Shown here in pieces: positions 1 to 12,000 of a stretch of 64,000 nt of DNA. Source of the stretch: Euphorbia lathyris (lineage: Eukaryota; Streptophyta; Magnoliopsida; Malpighiales; Euphorbiaceae); assembly GCF_963576675.1 (NCBI RefSeq), contig NC_088917.1:13854001-13918000 (forward strand), in the 5' to 3' direction. Position 1 is the first letter of the stretch. The number at the start of each line of letters is the position of its first letter. The translations under genes and the position numbers were made by a program. A model generated the notes under the pieces. The model worked only from the letters and a program-made list of their open reading frames with translations. It made no database searches and was not told the DNA's origin.

Positions 1-2336
1 AATGAGGAGACAATACTAAAATTTTATGACTTCTGCTCCGTTGAGAGAAGTAATGAGTTCAAAGTATCCATAAGAGGATACACTACTCCCGAGTTAAAGA
101 TTGTGTATAAAAATTCTACTAGCAACAATTCATTCAATACATGTTTTACATTTTCAAAAAAAAACTTTCAAACTTTCATTTTTCAAGGCGATTTGGGTGT
201 TTGTGTTTAACATTAATTTGATTTGATTGAAGAATCATATCATGTATTATTCTATTTTCAAATACAATTTATTATTCTATTTTCGGTACACCATCAAAAT
301 ATCAATCTCCTTTGTATTTAATCTGAGATGGACTTCTTGATTGCTACTCACCACCCCCACATTATAAGACTTATTGGGTATGATGCTGCTCAGGAACATT
401 ATTTTTTAGTAACAGAAATAGTGTCAAAGTGTTTGTCCACCATGCACAGGGGTAACTCGAACATCCCAATTTTATTTCTTAATTCAGTTTTAGCTAACTC
501 TTTTAAATTAGTTTTAATTATATTAAGACTTTTACATGTGTTGGATGGAACAAAATATTCAGAGCAATTAAGCAAATAGCTAATGGATTAAAGTATATCC
601 ATTCCTACGGCAATGGATATAAAATATATTAGGACTTAAAGTCCGACAATATTTTGGTGAACAAGGAGGAGACAATACTAAAATTTTACGACTTCGGCTC
701 CATTGGGAGAAGTAATGAGTATGGAGTATCTATAAGAGGATATGCTACTCATGAGATAAAGATTGTGTATAAAGATTCTACTAGCAACAATTCATTCAAC
801 GCATGTTTTACATTTTCCAAAAAAAACTTTCAAACTTTCATTTTCCAAGGCGATTTGGGTGTTTGTGTTTAACATTAATTTGATTTGATTTAAGAATCAT
901 ATTATGTATTATTCTATTTTCAAACACAATTTACCATTCTCTTTTTGTTACACCATCAAAATATCAATCACCTTTGTATTTAGGCTGAGATGGGCTTCTT
1001 GATTGCTACTCACCACCCCCACATTATAAGATTTATTGGGTATGATGTTGCTCAGAAACAAGTGTCAAAGTGTTTGTCAACCGTGCACAGGGGTAACTCG
1101 AGCGTCCCAATTTTATTTCTTAATTCAGTTTTAACTAACTCTCTTAAATTAGTTTTAATTATATTAAGATTTTTACATGTTTTGGATGAAACAAAATATT
1201 CGGAGCAATTAAGGAAATAGCTAATGGATTGAAGTATATCCATTCCTACGATAATGGAGATAAAATATATAAGAACTTAAAGTCCGACAATATTTTGGTA
1301 AACAAAGAGGAGACAATACTAAAATATTATGACTTCTGCTCCATTGGGAGAAGTAATGAGTATCAAGGTATCCATAAGAGGATACACTACTTATGAGTTA
1401 AAGATTGTGTATAAAGATTCTACTAGCAACAATTCATTCAATACATGTTTTACATTTTCCAAAAAAAAACTTTCAAACTTTCATTTTCCAAGGCAATTTG
1501 GGTGTTTATGTTTAATATTAATTTGATTTGATTTAAGAATCATATCGTGTATTATTCTATTTTCAAACACAATTTATCATTCTCTTTTTGTTACACCATC
1601 AAAATATCAATCTCCCTTTGTATTTAGACTGAGATAGACAAAGTAGCTTAAAGTTAAGTAGCACAGTAGAAGCATGGGAGATCCATTGGAGCTGTCAATT
1701 GGACCTATGATGAAGAATCGTGCAAAGAAAGACAAACAAATACTTAATGGACACGTCTTGAACTTCTTTAAGCAAGGAATGGATTCTAGCAAAGTCATTA
1801 GAGATGATGTATTTTTATGTTATATCCAAACCCAAGCTCATAGTACTGATATGTAAAAAGGTTGATCATATTTTAAGAGAAGCTTTGGACTTGCATGTGT
1901 TTGGCATGTGCAAAACCCATTTGGACTCATTAAAATTAATGCTATAGCCTTATTTGTTTGATTGGGCATATTTCTAGCTGAGATGGACTTCTTGATTGCT
2001 ATTCACCACCCCCACATTATAAGACTTATTGGGTATGATGCTGATCAGGAACATTATTTTTTAGTAACAGAACAAATGTCAAAGTGTTTGTCCACCGTGC
2101 ACAGGGGTAACTCGAGCATCCCAATTTTATTTTTTAATTCAGTTTTAGCTAACTCTCGTAAATTAGTTTTAATTATATTAAGACTTTTACATATTTTGGA
2201 TGGAACAAAATATTTGGAGCAATTAAGCAAATAGCTAATGGATTGAAGTATATCCATTCCAACGGCAATGAAGATAAAATATATTAGGACTTAAAGTCCG
2301 ACAATATTTTGGTGAACAAGGAGGAGACAATACTAA
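1..2336 (+). pseudogene. Tandem array of protein-kinase gene fragments
   Basis: Four head-to-tail copies of one unit. The window opens inside a copy, and full unit starts lie at about 325, 987 and 1979. The first complete period is 662 bp. The third copy is lengthened by about 330 bp of foreign sequence, and the last is cut off near 2336. Each unit encodes HPHIIRLIGYD (kinase subdomain IV-like). After about 200 bp of probable intron it encodes IANGLKYIHS, then DLKSDNILVN (catalytic-loop-like), then YDFGS (Mg-binding DFG-like). The HRD part of the loop is destroyed by a stop or indel in every copy, and no copy has a glycine loop or a C-lobe. These are therefore dead duplicates of one kinase gene segment. 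The parent kinase family cannot be named from this much sequence. Confidence 0.7.
1641..1978 (+). mobile_element. Gypsy-like polyprotein scrap inside the kinase array
   Basis: This stretch has no match to the kinase unit around it and accounts for the longer third unit. It contains a 60-codon reading frame (1674-1856) with the string GPMMKNRAKK followed by a leucine/asparagine-rich helix. That resembles the GPxTRxRAKK segment near the end of many plant Ty3/gypsy polyproteins. No LTRs or target duplications were seen. Identification rests on one short motif, so it is tentative. Confidence 0.35.
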
Positions 2337-2479
2337 AAAAAAAATTTGGGTTAAAATAGTTTTTAACTTTCATATGAGATAAATATTTTAATTTTTATAT
2401 ATAAATAGATAGTCTATTTATTTTTTGGGTTAAGATAATCTTTAACTTTAATTTAACTTCTTTAAAAAAAAAAAAATTT
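2337..2479. other. AT-rich spacer
   Basis: AT-rich sequence between the truncated kinase unit and the LINE. It contains the near-duplicate phrase TTTGGGTTAA twice, about 85 bp apart, and a run of 13 A followed by 6 T at about 2464-2482. Read on the minus strand, the T/A run could be what is left of a LINE tail. No gene is visible. Confidence 0.4.
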
Positions 2480-5055
2480 TTTATGAAAACTTAATTAACA
2501 TAAATCAAATTCTAGAAGCATCCTTACAAATAGATTCCCACACAGAAGACGGAGAATCCTCAATGAAAACTAATGGAGAATTAAAGTCTCGAGCCCATAT
2601 GGCCATCTTATGAGCCGGTTCATTCCCCTCCATAGGAATGAAATTAAAAGTACAAAGTTCAAAACCCGAACTGTATAACATCATCATAAAGAAAACTCAA
2701 GGATGCCAGAGGAGACCGTCTTTTCAAAAGCGTATCAATAACAATATGGGCGTCAGACTCAATACAGATCCGGGTGAAAAAACAATCATTGGCAAGTTTA
2801 AGACCTTCCATTATAGCCCGTAGCTCCGTTGTTTCAACATTTGCACATGGATCAATTGGCAATCTAGCAGATGCAAGTACTTGTCCCTCCTCATTCCTCG
2901 TTATTACCCCGACCCTTACGATCAATCCATTTTCCCCAAAAGAAGCATCACAATTAATTTTTATGACCCCTCGCAGGGGTGGAAGCCAAATCTTGTCAGG
3001 ATTAAGAGAATTAGTTTCGGAATCCCGAAGAACATTTCCTTCGTCGTTAACTCTCCAATCAACCATAAATTCCAATATTTTTGTTTGGAGCACAACATCA
3101 TCGATCCATTCCTCATCATGCACAAGTTTGTTCCTGCGAAACTAGAGCCACCACATGACACAAACAGCACGTACTTGTTCCCCAGGCCGGAGCAAATCCA
3201 TACACGCCTGAATCCATGACAATGTATCATCTGCAATAATTTTGTCAATCCTAAATGAAAACTCCATGTTCTTCCAAACGTGCTTATTCTCCCTACATGT
3301 TTTAATCGCATGAAGACCATCTTCTATTGACGAGGAGCATCTTGGACATTCAGTTGAGCAGATAACTCCGCGTTTCGCAATTACAGCTCGAGTTGGAAGA
3401 ATGTTTTTACAAAATTTCCATAAAAAATGGCGCAGCTTCAATGGGACGTCGAGGGACCAAAGACGTTTCCAAAACCCTTTATTCCCTTAATAAGATGTTG
3501 AGGCACGATTTTTCTGAGCAGCACGAACTCGTTCGGCCAAGTAATAAGCTGATTTAACTGAAAAAATTCCCGTTCTTGTTAAACCCCAATAATGTTCGTC
3601 CGGAAGCCGGTGAAAACTTGACAGAATCTTTTTGATTTCAGCAACCTCACCCCACCAGAATCGACTTATGAGACGCTGAATATCTAGACAGAAAGAATCA
3701 AGAAGAATAAAACATGACATAATGTATTGGGGAATGGCCTGAATTACCGTTTTAATCAATATTTCTTTACCTCCAACAGACAAAAGCCTTTCTTTCCAAC
3801 CGCCAAGTCGACGCACAATTCTTTCCTTAATAGCCGAGAAGATAACCTTTTTTGATCTCCCAATAAGAGTGGGAAGCCCAAGGTACCTAGGCAAACCACT
3901 AGTCTCTCTCACCCCCAATGTTGTCAAAATAACTTCTTTCTGATTCCCCGAAACCCTACTACTAAAAAATATTTCAGACTTATCAAAATTGACCAACTGA
4001 CCAGAGGAACGCTCATAATCCTTGAGAATAGTAGTAATAGTTCGTGCCTCCTCCAAATTAGCCTTCCCAAAAACAAGAGAGTCATCAGCAAAAAAATAAA
4101 TGTGAAATCCTCGGGCCGTTAATGCTAATTTTTACGCCACTTAGTCTTCCTTGAGTTTCAGCCTGTCTAATAGCAGCCGAGAGTCCCTCAGCACAAATTA
4201 AAAACAAATAAGGGGATATGGGATCACCCTGACGAAGACCCCGTGTTGGCTGTAGGTACCCCTCAAGCAAACCATTAACCCGAACAGACATAGTGACAGT
4301 TAAGACACACATCATAATCACCTGAATGAATTTTAGAGGGAAATTCATTCTTTCCATCATAATCCTCAGAAAACTCCATTCAACCCTATCATAAGCTTTG
4401 CTCATATCAAGTTTCAAAGCAAAATTACCATTCTTCCGTCTTATCGTGCCTTTCATGCTATGGAAAGCCTCAAATGCAATAATAGCATTGTCAGTAATGA
4501 GTCTTCCAGGCACAAAAGCAGATTGTGAATCATGGATAATGCTTGTTAAAACTTTTTTTAACCGATTAGCTAAAGTCTTAGATATCATTTTATAAAGCAC
4601 GTTACATAGAGCAATAGGACGTAGATCTTTTACCACCTCAGGATTTTTATTTTTAGGAATTAAAGCAATAATAGTATGATTTACTGCTTCAGGCATAACT
4701 CCTGTATTGAGGCATTGTAACACCACCGTAATTACATCTTCACCCATCAAATCCCAATAAGAACGATAAAAGTTACCTGACATCCCATCAGGACCCGGAG
4801 CTTTTGATGGATGTATTTGGTGTAAGGCATGAATCACTTCTTCTTGGGTAAAAGGTTCACTTAGCTCCTCCCTCTGGTCCTCACTCAACCTAGAATCCAC
4901 CGCCTGAGCAAACTCAACTTTACCACTCGGCGAGGAAGAGATGAATAAATCACCAAAATAGTTTGTAATAACCTCCGCAACCTGTGCCTGACCAGATACC
5001 CACTCGCCATTGGTATTCTTAATCCTGTGAATGGTGTTATTTCGCCTCCTAGCCG
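2480..5055 (-). mobile_element. 5'-truncated L1-type LINE, broken
   Basis: Minus-strand non-LTR retrotransposon remnant. In order it carries most of a reverse transcriptase, the zinc-binding reverse-transcriptase-associated segment, and a C-terminal RNase H. The endonuclease and the first ORF are missing, because the 5' side stops at about 5055 where plastid rps8 sequence begins. The RT frame is broken just before the catalytic box, and there is an internal deletion after the RT domain. Target-site duplications were not found. Confidence 0.85.
2505..5055 (-). pseudogene. LINE reverse transcriptase-RNase H pseudogene
   Basis: The RT segment (about 5040-4085) contains KAPGPDGMSGNF, the ALIPKNKNP and LRPIALCNVLYKMISK blocks, FVPGRLITDN, DMSKAYDRVEW and GLRQGDPISPYLF. 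A one-base frameshift in a T run near 4095-4105 (A run on the plus strand) separates LFF from ADDSL, splitting the FADD active-site box. The frame then continues at 4056-3487. RFWWGEV is joined directly to a segment ending in the zf-RVT neighbourhood, so roughly 200 or more residues are missing. 3441-3142 holds LRHFLWKFCKNILPTRA and a CPRC...H..C zinc-binding pattern. 3123-2659 holds the RNase H with INCDASF and ETTELRAIMEGL. In life such a protein copies its own RNA at a nicked target. This copy cannot. Confidence 0.85.
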
Positions 5056-5411
5056 ACATGAATAGAAAAGGAACCGTTCGAATAGCAGCTACTAACATCA
5101 CCGAAAACATTATTAAAATACTCTTACAAGAGGGTTTTATTAAAAATGTCAGGAAACATCAGGAAGGCAACAAAAAATTTTTGGTTTTAACCCTACGCCA
5201 TAGAAGGAAGAAGAAAGGACCAGATAGAACTAGTCTAAATTTAAAACGGATCAGCCGGCCAGGTCTACGAATCTATTCTAACTATCAAAAAATTCCTAGA
5301 ATTTTGGGCAGGATGGGCATTGTAATTCTTTCTACTTCTCGGGGTATACTGACAGACCGGGAAGCTCGACTCGAAAGAATCAGCGGAGAAATCTTGTGTT
5401 ATATATGGTAA
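5056..5411 (+). pseudogene. rps8: Plastid rps8 copy, 5'-truncated
   Basis: Plastid 30S ribosomal protein S8. The frame is open from ADMNRKGTV to the terminal [13 protein letters not shown] end (here SGEILCYIW) and stop at 5409-5411. The first 15 or so codons are replaced by LINE sequence, and a LINE-derived frame runs into it. [20 protein letters not shown] core residues and the [13 protein letters not shown] end are preserved, so the transfer is not very old. Several substitutions differ from usual plastid S8. With no start codon or plastid expression signals, it is presumed non-functional. Confidence 0.88.
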
Positions 5412-5542
5412 TCTTTTTGATATCCGAATTCGATCCAGGCTTATTATTTCTTTGTTAAAAAAAGAGAAAGAGATAGGTTTCTAATAACATTCCATTCCTC
5501 TCCAATCCTCTTATATTAGTTAATACTTCAAGAGGATTTGCG

Positions 5543-5790
5543 ATGGAATAAAAGAACAAAAGTGGCTTCAGGAAAGTTTCATTATTGAATCACTTTTTCA
5601 ATTTCAATAATATGTCCCAAGTTCATTTAGATAATGAAGATCTGGTTTTAAGTTATATTTTAGCCAAGATAGTTTTGTGTTCTACGTATACTACCAATAT
5701 ATACTACCACGAGATAGTATCAAAGTACTTATAATTCGATCAGAGCGCGTCTAATTTATAGACTCCGTAAAAAGATTTGAATGATTAGGC
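5543..5790 (+). pseudogene. infA: infA relic (plastid translation initiation factor 1)
   Basis: It lies between rps8 and rpl36, the normal plastid position of infA. Recognisable phrases are a start ATG followed by a shifted GAACAAAAGTGG, then the DNA for RLDNEDL-like and GYILAKI-like segments, then a RLIYRLRKK-like end near 5750-5780. Frameshifts and stops run throughout. Its decay is heavier than that of its neighbours. infA is already a pseudogene in many rosid plastomes, so it may have been dead before the transfer. Confidence 0.65.
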
Positions 5791-5916
5791 AGTTTTTTTT
5801 CAACTTTAAAATTACTTTTGCCTTTCGTAGGAGTAGAATTTAAGATTTTAAAATTTAAAGAAACTTAGTTTCGTCAAAAAAAAGTATGTATATTCAAAAA
5901 TTAAGGGATCGCAAAT

Positions 5917-6030
5917 ATGAAAATAAGAGCTTCTGTTCGTAAAATTTGTGAAAAATGTCGACTGATACGTAGACGGGGATGAATTATAGTAATTTGCTTC
6001 AACCCAAGACATAAACAAAGACAAGGATAA
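5917..6030 (+). pseudogene. rpl36: Plastid rpl36 copy with premature stop
   Basis: Plastid 50S ribosomal protein L36, a 37-codon gene. The frame reads MKIRASVRKICEKCRLIRRR, then G, then TGA at 5980-5982 where the family has arginine (CGA). After the stop, IIVICFNPRHKQRQG and the natural TAA follow in the same frame. The zinc-binding C..C and C....H residues are all encoded. One C-to-T change therefore accounts for the inactivation. Confidence 0.92.
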
Positions 6031-6129
6031 TCTTTCTAAGCGAGAACACTCTAAAGGATCCGATGAAAAAAAGGATCCATTTTGACATAAAATGGATATA
6101 TCCATAGATCGCTTATGAGATGATAAAAT

Positions 6130-6546
6130 ATGGCAAAACCTTTATCACGAATTGGTTCACGCAGAACTGGACGTATTGGTTCACGTAAGAATGCACGTAA
6201 AATACCAAAAGGAGTTATTCATGTTCAAGCAAGTTTCAACAATACCATTGTGACCGTTACAGATATACGGGGACGAGTAATTTCTTGGTCCTCCGCTGAC
6301 ACTTATGGATTCAAAGGCACAAGAAGAGGAACACCATTTGCTGCCCAAACCACAGCCGAAAATGCTATTCAGACAGTGGTGGATCAAGGCATGCAACGAG
6401 CAGAAGTCATGATAAAAGGTCCTGGTCTCGGACGCGATGCGACATTAAGAGCTATTCGTAGAAGTGGTATACTATTAACTTTCGCCCGAGATGTAACCCC
6501 TATGGCACATAATGGCTGCAGACCCCCTAAAAAAAGGCGCGTGTAA
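6130..6546 (+). pseudogene. rps11: Plastid rps11 copy, reading frame intact
   Basis: Plastid 30S ribosomal protein S11, full length at 138 codons with start, stop and no lesion. It opens [18 protein letters not shown] and ends [10 protein letters not shown], as in plastid S11. The N-terminal duplication-like [14 protein letters not shown] is a normal feature of some plastomes. It is listed as a pseudogene because it sits in a plastid insertion without a nuclear transit-peptide exon or an evident nuclear promoter. An intact 417-nt frame can survive by chance in a recent insertion. Confidence 0.85.
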
Positions 6547-6612
6547 AAATAAATAGTGAAGAGATTTCAAGAGAAATAAATAATTCAATGAATTCACAAT
6601 AACAATATTATT

Positions 6613-7611
6613 ATGGTTCGAGAGAAAGTAACAATATCTACTCGGAAACTGCAGTGGAAATGTGTTGAATCAAGAAAGGACAATAAGTGTCTTTATTACG
6701 GACGCTTTATTCTGTCTCCGCTTATGAAAGGCCAATCCGATACGATAGCCATTGCGATTCGAAGAGCTTTGCTTGGAGAAATAGAAGGAACATGTATCAC
6801 ACGTGCAAAATCTGAGAAAATATCACACGAATTTTCTACTATAACAGGTATTCAAGAATCAATACATGAAATTTTAATGAATTTGAACGAAATTGTATTG
6901 AGAAGCAATTTGGATGGAACTTGAGACGCGTCTATTTGTGTTAAGGGTCCTTGATATGTAACTGCTCAAGACATCATTGTACCACCTTTTGTGGAAATCA
7001 TTGATAATACACAGCATATCGCTAGCCTAACCGAACCAATTGATTTGTGTATTCGAGTACAAATCGAGATGAATCGTGGCTATCGTATAAAACCGACAAA
7101 AACCTTTCAAGACGAAAGTTTTCCTCTAGATCCTGTATTCATGCCGGTTCGAAATGCAAATCATAGTGTTCATTCTTATGGAAATGGGAATGAAAAGCAA
7201 GAGATATTTTTTCTCGAAATATGGACAAACGGAAGTTTAACTCCTAAAGAAGCATTTCATGAGGCTTCCCGTAATTTGATTGATTTATTTATTCCTTTTC
7301 TACAGACGAACAAAACTTACATTTAGAAAAAAAATCAGCACAACTTTACTTTACCCCTTTTTACTTTTCATGATAGATTGACTAAATTAAGAAAAAATAA
7401 AAAAGAAATACCATTGAAATACATTTTTATTGACCAATTCGAATTGACTCATAAGATCTATAATTGCCTCAAAAGGTCTAATATACATACATTATCAGAC
7501 CTTTTGAATAAGAGTCAAGAAGATCTTATGCAAATTAAAGATTTTCACATAGACGATGTAAAACATATATTGGGTATTTTAGAAATAGAAAAGCATTTCG
7601 CAATGGATTGA
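6613..7611 (+). pseudogene. rpoA: Plastid rpoA copy with internal stops
   Basis: Alpha subunit of the plastid-encoded RNA polymerase, normally about 330 residues. All three open pieces (6613-6924, 6991-7326 and 7378-7611) are in one frame. Stops at 6922-6924 and near 6952 stand where the family has arginine (CGA to TGA). A third stop at 7324-7326 lies in a short region disturbed by small indels. The N-terminal domain ([22 protein letters not shown]), [20 protein letters not shown] motif and C-terminal LKRSNIHTL and [13 protein letters not shown] motifs are recognisable. It cannot encode a working subunit. Confidence 0.92.
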
Positions 7612-7819
7612 CTAAAGAATCAATTCGAAATCCAATTCATTTTCGTCTTCTTTCGAAAAATAAAAAAAAAATCTTTAGAAACAAAAAAAGATGAAAATTT
7701 TGAATCTTTAGCACAATCCATATATTTGCAAAATATATCCAAATTTTAATTGAATAGATGTTATCTAGGGAGAATTCACTTTGAAGTGACTATTCCCTAG
7801 ATATACACGTGATGATATT
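7612..7819. other. Plastid rpoA-petD intergenic spacer
   Basis: AT-rich spacer between convergent plastid genes. A near-perfect inverted repeat around 7765-7802 (CTAGGGAGAATTCACTT and AAGTGACTATTCCCTAG) looks like the 3' stem-loop that stabilises plastid mRNAs. Confidence 0.6.

Positions 7820-8362
<543 letters not shown>

Positions 8363-8394
<32 letters not shown>
8363..8394. repeat. (TA)n microsatellite
   Basis: About 15 TA units directly after the plastid insertion. It may mark the repair junction or predate it. Nearby, the phrase ATATCGTCTGGT occurs twice (about 8391 and 8420). Confidence 0.9.
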
Positions 8395-8396
<2 letters not shown>

Positions 8397-9069
8397 TCTG
8401 GTCCTACCAAAAAAAAATATATCGTCTGGTTCAACTAATCCGAATCAACCGGTTGAACCTACTAACTTTTAACTCAGTTGTCAATCCGGTTTGATTACTG
8501 GTCCGGTTTTTAAAACATTGGTTATGACAATAATGTTATTGACAATTTAACAACCTTATCCAATTAAAATCAGCTAAATCATATAATTTATTTTATAATT
8601 TCCCTTAAAAATCCAATAAACTATTTACATTAATATTATTATTATTATTTTGTTCATAAAAAAATATTAGTATTATTTTTTCTTGTTAAATTTATAATTT
8701 GCCTTTTTAACTTTTTTTCCTCCAAAAAGTGGGGAAAGGGATAGTGCCAAGTGGAAAGTGCGAATTCTAGAGAAATCGCACGCAACGAAACTGGCACCTT
8801 CACCAGTACGCCAACCGCCAGCTCTGCTTCCGTATACTGCGCCACCTTTCCCCCTCCTCTGATTTCTCTCTCCTCCGTCTCCGAGCCCCACACACATTCC
8901 ATACTCTTTTTTCCTTACTTCAACACTTCACCGTCGTCTCCCATTTCTTACTCACTGCAAGATCATTTGATCGATTTTTCATGATCGCTTGATTTATCCT
9001 ACTTAATTCTGTGTTTTACGTTTCCTCTGCTCTGCTTATTGCGTTTAGTTTAGATTCTCATACATAAAA
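8395..9069 (+). promoter_or_regulatory. Upstream region and 5' leader of sucrose-phosphate synthase
   Basis: No coding potential was accepted here. 8430-8520 is a stretch rich in CCGGTTNAA phrases resembling dispersed plant repeats. 8820-8960 is a C/T-rich tract (TCTCTCTCCTCCGTCTCC) typical of a plant 5' leader. The start codon at 9070 is preceded by CATAAAA, a reasonable plant context. A precise TATA box and transcription start cannot be fixed by eye. The plastid insertion ends only about 720 bp upstream of the start codon. Confidence 0.45.
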
Positions 9070-12000
9070 ATGGCGGGAAATGACTGGATTAACAGTTACC
9101 TGGAAGCTATTCTCGATGTTGATCATGGAATTGATGATGCTAAATCTTCACTTTTGCTCAGGGAAAGAGGTCGCTTCAGTCCTACTCGTTACTTCGTCGA
9201 AGAGGTCATCACCGGCTTCGACGAGACTGATCTTCACCGTTCCTGGATTCGAGTACATCACTTTTTCTTTTTTTAGTATTCCTTAATTGAGTTTTGTGTC
9301 TTGAGAACGAAGTCGATTTTCACGTGGATTTTGATTTATTTTTTCTTTTTCTCTCGATTAGGCTGCAGCTATGAAGAGTACGCAAGAGAGGAATACTCGA
9401 TTGGAAAACATGTGCTGGAGGATTTGGAATTTGGCTCGCAGGAAGAAACAGGTTCTATACCTTTTCCCCCCTCTTTTTATTGTCTCTTCTTGGCTGTATG
9501 TATGTGTTTTGACTATTCTTATGACCATTTCCTGACGATGATTGTAATGTTGTCGATTGTTATCATATGGATTACTTCCTTTTACTATTTTATCACTTTT
9601 TGAGGAATTTTTCTGCTGTTCATATGTGTTTAATGAACAGAATGCTAAGATATCATTACTTAGTAATTGATTGTGATGGTAGAGTCATGTGTTGAATTTG
9701 TAGATACTTGCAAGTAAGACTTAAGTGGGGAAAAAAGGTGAAGGAAATTTCAGTAGCTTGACTTTGGTTTTGGATGTTTATAATTACGTAGAATAGAAAT
9801 TTCTTTATGTAATTTCTTCTCTTGAAATTGGATTTTCTGCTCAGCTTGAAGGAGAGGAAGTTCAGCGGCAAGCTAAACGTCGCGTTGAACGTGAAAGAGC
9901 CCGTATAGAGGCAACTGCTGATATGTCAGAAGATCTATCAGAAGGCGAGAAAGGAGATGTACCCACTGACATTATATCTCATCGTGATGGCAGTAGAGGT
10001 AGAATGCCTAGAATAAGTTCTGTTGATGTGATGGAGAATTGGGCTAAACAACACAAAGAGAAGAAGTTTTACATTGTACTGATAAGGCATGAACTGTTTG
10101 TTAAAATATGACATTGTAATGAGGTTACTCACATGCTTCTTTCAGTTTGGATTTCACTTTTCCACTTTACAGTGAAATTCTGCTTTTTAAACGAAAAAAT
10201 TCTAACTTCCAGGACATGTTTTTTTTCTTAACTATGGTTTTTTCAGTCTTCATGGCTTGATTCGTGGTGAAAACATGGAGCTTGGCCGTGATTCGGACAC
10301 TGGTGGCCAGGTAACTCATGGTCACTTTGTGCAGCCTGATTATCATGTTGCAGTTGATTTTTTATATGCCCATCCAGCATTCTAAGTCTTGATTCTCTTG
10401 AATTTTATCTTTTTTATGTATGTTTAAACAGGTCAAGTATGTAGTAGAGCTTGCAAGGGCCTTAGGCTCAATGCCAGGGGTTTATCGAGTTGATTTGCTG
10501 ACAAGACAAGTGTCTGCTCCGGATGTGGACTGGAGTTATGCTGAACCCACAGAGATGTTGAATCCAATAAACTACGACAACTCTATGCAAGAGCTTGGGG
10601 AAAGCAGTGGTGCCTACATAATTCGTCTACCTATGGGCCCACCGGATAAATATATACAAAAGGAACTCCTTTGGCCTTACATTCCTGAATTTGTTGATCG
10701 TGCAATTAGCCATATTATTCAGATGTCTAAAGTTTTGGGGGAGCAAATTGGCAATGGAAATCCAGTCTGGCCTGCTGCAATTCATGGACATTATGCTGAC
10801 GCAGGGGACTCTGCTGCACTTCTATCTGGAGCTCTGAATGTTCCAATGATTTTCACTGGGCATTCACTTGGACGTGATAAACTCGAGCAACTTTTGAAAC
10901 AAGGATGGCAATCCAGAGAAGAAATAAATAAAACTTATAAAATAATGCGACGAATAGAGGCAGAGGAGTTAACACTTGATGCTTCTGAGATCATTATAAC
11001 TAGCACTAGACAGGAGATAGAAGAACAATGGCGCCTGTATGATGGTTTTGACCCTGTGCTAGAGCGCAAGCTTAGAGCAAGGATCAAGAGGGGTGTAAGC
11101 TGTCACGGAAGGTTTATGCCTCGCATGGTGGTAAGTATCAGGATGTTACACTTCCTTGATGGTTTTTTGTAAAGTTGGTTGTTTCTATTACTAATTAGAT
11201 GGTGTTCTTCACATACAATATATCAATCTCTAACTTAAATCATGGTGATCATATCTAGGTAATGCCTCCTGGAATGGAGTTTCATCATATCATACCACAT
11301 GATGGAGATTCGGATGGGGAAGCTGAAAGAAGTGAAGACAATCCTTCTTCTCATGATCCTACAATTTGGTCGGAGGTGTTACTTATTCTTTCTTCTGCAT
11401 ATATCAGTTCTGGATTAGTTTTTTCTTGTTTTCTTTTGTTCTGCTGAACATATATTCTTTTCTCCTTTCTGAAGGAGCCTTAAATGATATGTTTTGGTAC
11501 TTATTTTCTTTTCAAGACCATTTCAATATATATTTAAATTGAATCCGCTAATTATGATTCAACAGATAATGCGTTTCTTTTCAAATCCTCGGAAGCCAAT
11601 GATACTTGCCCTCGCCAGGCCAGATCCTAAAAAAAATATTACCACTTTGGTCAAAGCATTTGGTGAATGTCGCCCGCTAAGGGAACTTGCTAATCTTGTA
11701 AGTTCTTTAGCTTCTCTCCACTGTTCTCTATTTCCTCTCAAACTTGACAAAAAATTTCCATGTCAATTATTTTAGTTGCTTTTCTATTCTTGCAGACATT
11801 AGTAATGGGAAATCGTGATGATATTGATGAAATGTCAGGCGCAAATGCAGCTTATCTGCTTTCCATTCTTAAGCTGATTGATAAATATGACCTTTATGGC
11901 CAAGTTGCATATCCTAAACACCACAAACAGTCTGATGTTCCTGACATTTATCGTCTTGCAGCAAGGACAAAGGTATATTTCTTTTTCTCATTGCATTTCT

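Noticed and set aside
6130..6546. Intact rps11 as a functional nuclear gene
   Set aside because: It is embedded in a collinear plastid insertion with dead neighbours and has no transit peptide or nuclear promoter evidence.
8654..8984. Open frames upstream of the SPS start
   Set aside because: The C/T-rich 5' leader gives long frames on both strands by composition. No conserved protein was recognised.
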